Shown here in pieces: positions 62,579 through 64,000 of a stretch of 64,000 bases of DNA; position 1 is the first letter of the stretch; the number at the start of each line of letters is the position of its first letter. The stretch spans positions 16,406 through 80,405 of the forward strand of contig CADCSY010000024.1 in NCBI GenBank assembly GCA_902805555.1, given 5' to 3'. The position numbers and the translations under genes are program-made. The stretch comes from an uncultured Acidimicrobiales bacterium (lineage in GTDB: Bacteria > Actinomycetota > Acidimicrobiia > Acidimicrobiales > CADCSY01). The notes below the pieces were generated by a model, which was given only the letters and a program-made list of their open reading frames with translations, had not been told where the DNA came from and made no database searches.

Positions 62579-63385
62579 GTGCCCGAGGAGGAGCAGGTGC
62601 TGGGCGGGGGCAACCTGACGCGGGTCGTGCGGATCGGGAGCACCGTGAGGCGCACCGCCGGTGCCTGGACGCCCATGGTGCACGAGCTGCTCGACCACCT
62701 CCGCGGCACCGACTTCGACCTGGCGCCCGAGGCGCTCGGGATCGACGAGCAGGGCAGGGAGGTCCTCTCGTACCTGCCAGGGGACACCGTCGCCGACCGC
62801 CCCTGGCCCCGCTGGCTCTGGCACGACGACCTGCTGGTGCAGGCGGCGGAGGCGCTGGCGAGGTACCACCGCGCCGTCGCCGGGTACCGGCCCGCCGTCG
62901 TCTCGTCCCGGCTCGGCACGACCGTCCTCGGGGCGGGCGACGTCGTCTGCCACAACGACTTCGCGCCCTACAACTGCACGTTCAGCGCCGGCCGGTTGAC
63001 GGGGGTCTTCGACTGGGACCTCGTGTGCGCGGCCCCACCGCTGCACGACCTGGCGCAGCTGGTGTGGCAGTGGCTGCCCCTGCACGCGCCCTGCGAGGAG
63101 CTCGCCTGGCGGACACCCGAAGGCACCGCTCGCCGGCTCCGGCTGCTCCTCCACGCCTACGGGACGGACGACACCTGCCGGCTGGACGACGCCGGTCGGT
63201 TCGTCGAGGCGGTCATCGATCGGGTCGAGGCCACCCGGACGGGGATCCTGCAGCGAGCCGCCGACGGCGAGGAGGTCTTCCGCCGCCTCGAGCGCGAGGG
63301 GCACACCGAGGACATGGCACGGGCCGTCGACTTCATCCGCTCCATCCGACCGACCCTCGAGGGGGCCGTGCTGCGCCCCCGGTGA
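62579..63385 (+). CDS. APH-family phosphotransferase
   Basis: A 268-residue kinase of the aminoglycoside-phosphotransferase (APH/choline kinase) fold. The catalytic loop is VVCHNDFAPYNCTF (H-x-D-x4-N) and the metal motif is VFDWDLVCAAP (DWD, equivalent to DFG). The N-terminal lobe lacks an obvious Gly-rich loop but has VLGGGNLTRVVRIGSTVRRTAG, which may serve. Many such proteins phosphorylate small molecules other than antibiotics, so a resistance role should not be assumed. GTG 62579 is 6 nt after CATGCT, a near-consensus leaderless box. Convergent with the SLH-like gene. Confidence 0.85.
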   Translation: MPEEEQVLGGGNLTRVVRIGSTVRRTAGAWTPMVHELLDHLRGTDFDLAPEALGIDEQGREVLSYLPGDTVADRPWPRWLWHDDLLVQAAEALARYHRAVAGYRPAVVSSRLGTTVLGAGDVVCHNDFAPYNCTFSAGRLTGVFDWDLVCAAPPLHDLAQLVWQWLPLHAPCEELAWRTPEGTARRLRLLLHAYGTDDTCRLDDAGRFVEAVIDRVEATRTGILQRAADGEEVFRRLEREGHTEDMARAVDFIRSIRPTLEGAVLRPR

Positions 63386-63474
63386 CGCAGCCGCCCGTCC
63401 CGAGGCAGAGGATCAGGCCGACGGGACGAGCGACGCCCGCTCGGACCACCACTTGCCGGGCTCTCGCCCGTCGG

Positions 63475-64000
63475 TCAGAGGTCGAAGGCGCTGACCACGA
63501 ACGTGGCCATCTGGCCGCGGGTGGCCGTGCGGGTCGGGCAGTAGCGGCCGCCGCCGCAGCCCGTGGTGATCCGGGCCGCGCCGATGGCGTTGACCCAGGC
63601 GAGGTGGGGGGAGGCCCAGGGCACGTCGCTGAAGAACTGCCCGGGCGTGCGGCTGAGGCCTGCGGCCCGGCCGAGGACGGTGGCGAGCTGCTCGCGGGTG
63701 AGCGCCTCCTCCGGGCGGAACGTCCCGTCGGCGAAGCCGCTGATGAACCCGGCGTCGACGGCGGCGGCGATGGTCCCTGCGTGGGTGTGGCCGGGTGGCA
63801 CGTCGCTGAAGCGCTGACCGCCGCCCGACGGGCGGCCGGTGGCACGCACGAGGAGGCTGACGGCCTGGGCCCGGGTGATCTGCTGGTCCGGGCAGAAGCG
63901 GCCGTTGCCGCACCCACCGGTGAGCCCGGCCCGGACGAGGGCGGCGATGCTCGGGGCGTGCACCGATCCGGCGGTGTCGCTGAAGGTGGGCGGCGGGGGC
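63475..64000 (-). CDS. S-layer-homology-like domain protein (5' end outside window)
   Basis: The minus-strand frame is open from the window edge to the TGA at 63477-63475, giving about 174 residues of C-terminus. Three SLH-like repeats follow one another: CGNGRFCPDQQITRAQAVSLL, FADGTFRPEEALTREQLATVL and CGGGRYCPTRTATRGQMATF. Each has the acidic FSDV lead, a Gly-rich turn and the R-x-Q helix start. Repeats 1 and 3 have a Cys pair (CGxGRxCP), a form frequent in Acidimicrobiia secreted proteins and probably disulfide-bonded. The upstream effector domain is outside. A GTG at 63963 is in frame but the SLH homology extends beyond it. Confidence 0.85.
   Translation of the reverse strand, partial: PPPPTFSDTAGSVHAPSIAALVRAGLTGGCGNGRFCPDQQITRAQAVSLLVRATGRPSGGGQRFSDVPPGHTHAGTIAAAVDAGFISGFADGTFRPEEALTREQLATVLGRAAGLSRTPGQFFSDVPWASPHLAWVNAIGAARITTGCGGGRYCPTRTATRGQMATFVVSAFDL

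Overview
This is a very high-GC actinobacterial chromosome segment with many GTG starts. The content points to class Acidimicrobiia (Iamia/Ilumatobacter-like). Truncated S-layer-homology-like proteins lie at both window edges, and the right-hand one has the Cys-containing CGGGRYCP-type repeats common in that class. The window also has an F420-type LLM oxidoreductase, an MpaB/DUF2236 oxygenase, Ku plus an ATP-dependent DNA ligase, Lhr, HelD and many adenylate-cyclase-type proteins. Taxonomy is inferred from content only. I saw no rRNA, tRNA, CRISPR array, insertion sequence or prophage. Most genes are single or in two- to three-gene units.

Layout. 1-249: C-terminus of an SLH-like protein. 298-2744: two divergent AI-2E family permeases. 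2817-4839: ligase and Ku (end joining). 4895-8425: large cyclase/ATPase/TPR regulator. 8575-9894: DUF3253 and MpaB-type oxygenase. 10140-12644: two convergent serine hydrolases. 12926-15408: fasciclin lipoprotein and membrane-anchored sulfite-oxidase-like molybdoenzyme. 15486-18437: GlgX and Nei. 18605-24732: MFS exporter with a tiny upstream ORF, then Lhr helicase. 24781-30576: glycine-zipper stress protein, cupredoxin, DtxR-family regulator and an FbpABC-like iron importer whose ATPase gene points the opposite way. 30589-34782: HelD, VOC protein, and YceI/MarR as a divergent pair. 34856-38707: patatin, small Cys protein, hemE-hemG. 38991-40517: hydrolase and thioesterase. 40621-48467: Lnt-like protein and a glycosyltransferase / methyltransferase / helical-barrel protein cluster, then cyclase, PH-like membrane protein, methyltransferase and GtrA. 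48637-56679: thioesterase, sugar dehydrogenase, FAD oxidase, sulfotransferase, hemolysin III, LLM oxidoreductase, ArsC-like protein and MBL hydrolase. 56806-60579: pentapeptide protein, maf-dusB, MOSC, GNAT. 60663-64000: His-rich membrane protein, APH-like kinase, SLH-like protein.

Regulatory reading. Eighteen genes and one tiny ORF have a TANNNT hexamer (often TAGCCT) ending exactly 6-7 nt before the start codon and no Shine-Dalgarno. This indicates widespread leaderless transcription starting at or next to the start codon. The best regulatory sites are an 18-bp perfect palindrome of DtxR/IdeR type that overlaps the ATG of the iron-binding lipoprotein gene, and three GTTGN(6)CAAC operators between yceI and marR that overlap the -35 elements of both divergent promoters. 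Factor-independent hairpins without a U-tract follow several genes.

The strongest candidates for new biology are: the leaderless promoter architecture; a 10-codon leaderless ORF coupled by a GTGA overlap to the MFS gene; the glycosyltransferase/methyltransferase/small ORF/alpha-barrel cluster; an Lnt homologue with Ser where catalytic Cys is expected; and the five-helix His-rich membrane protein with an uncharacterised C-terminal domain.
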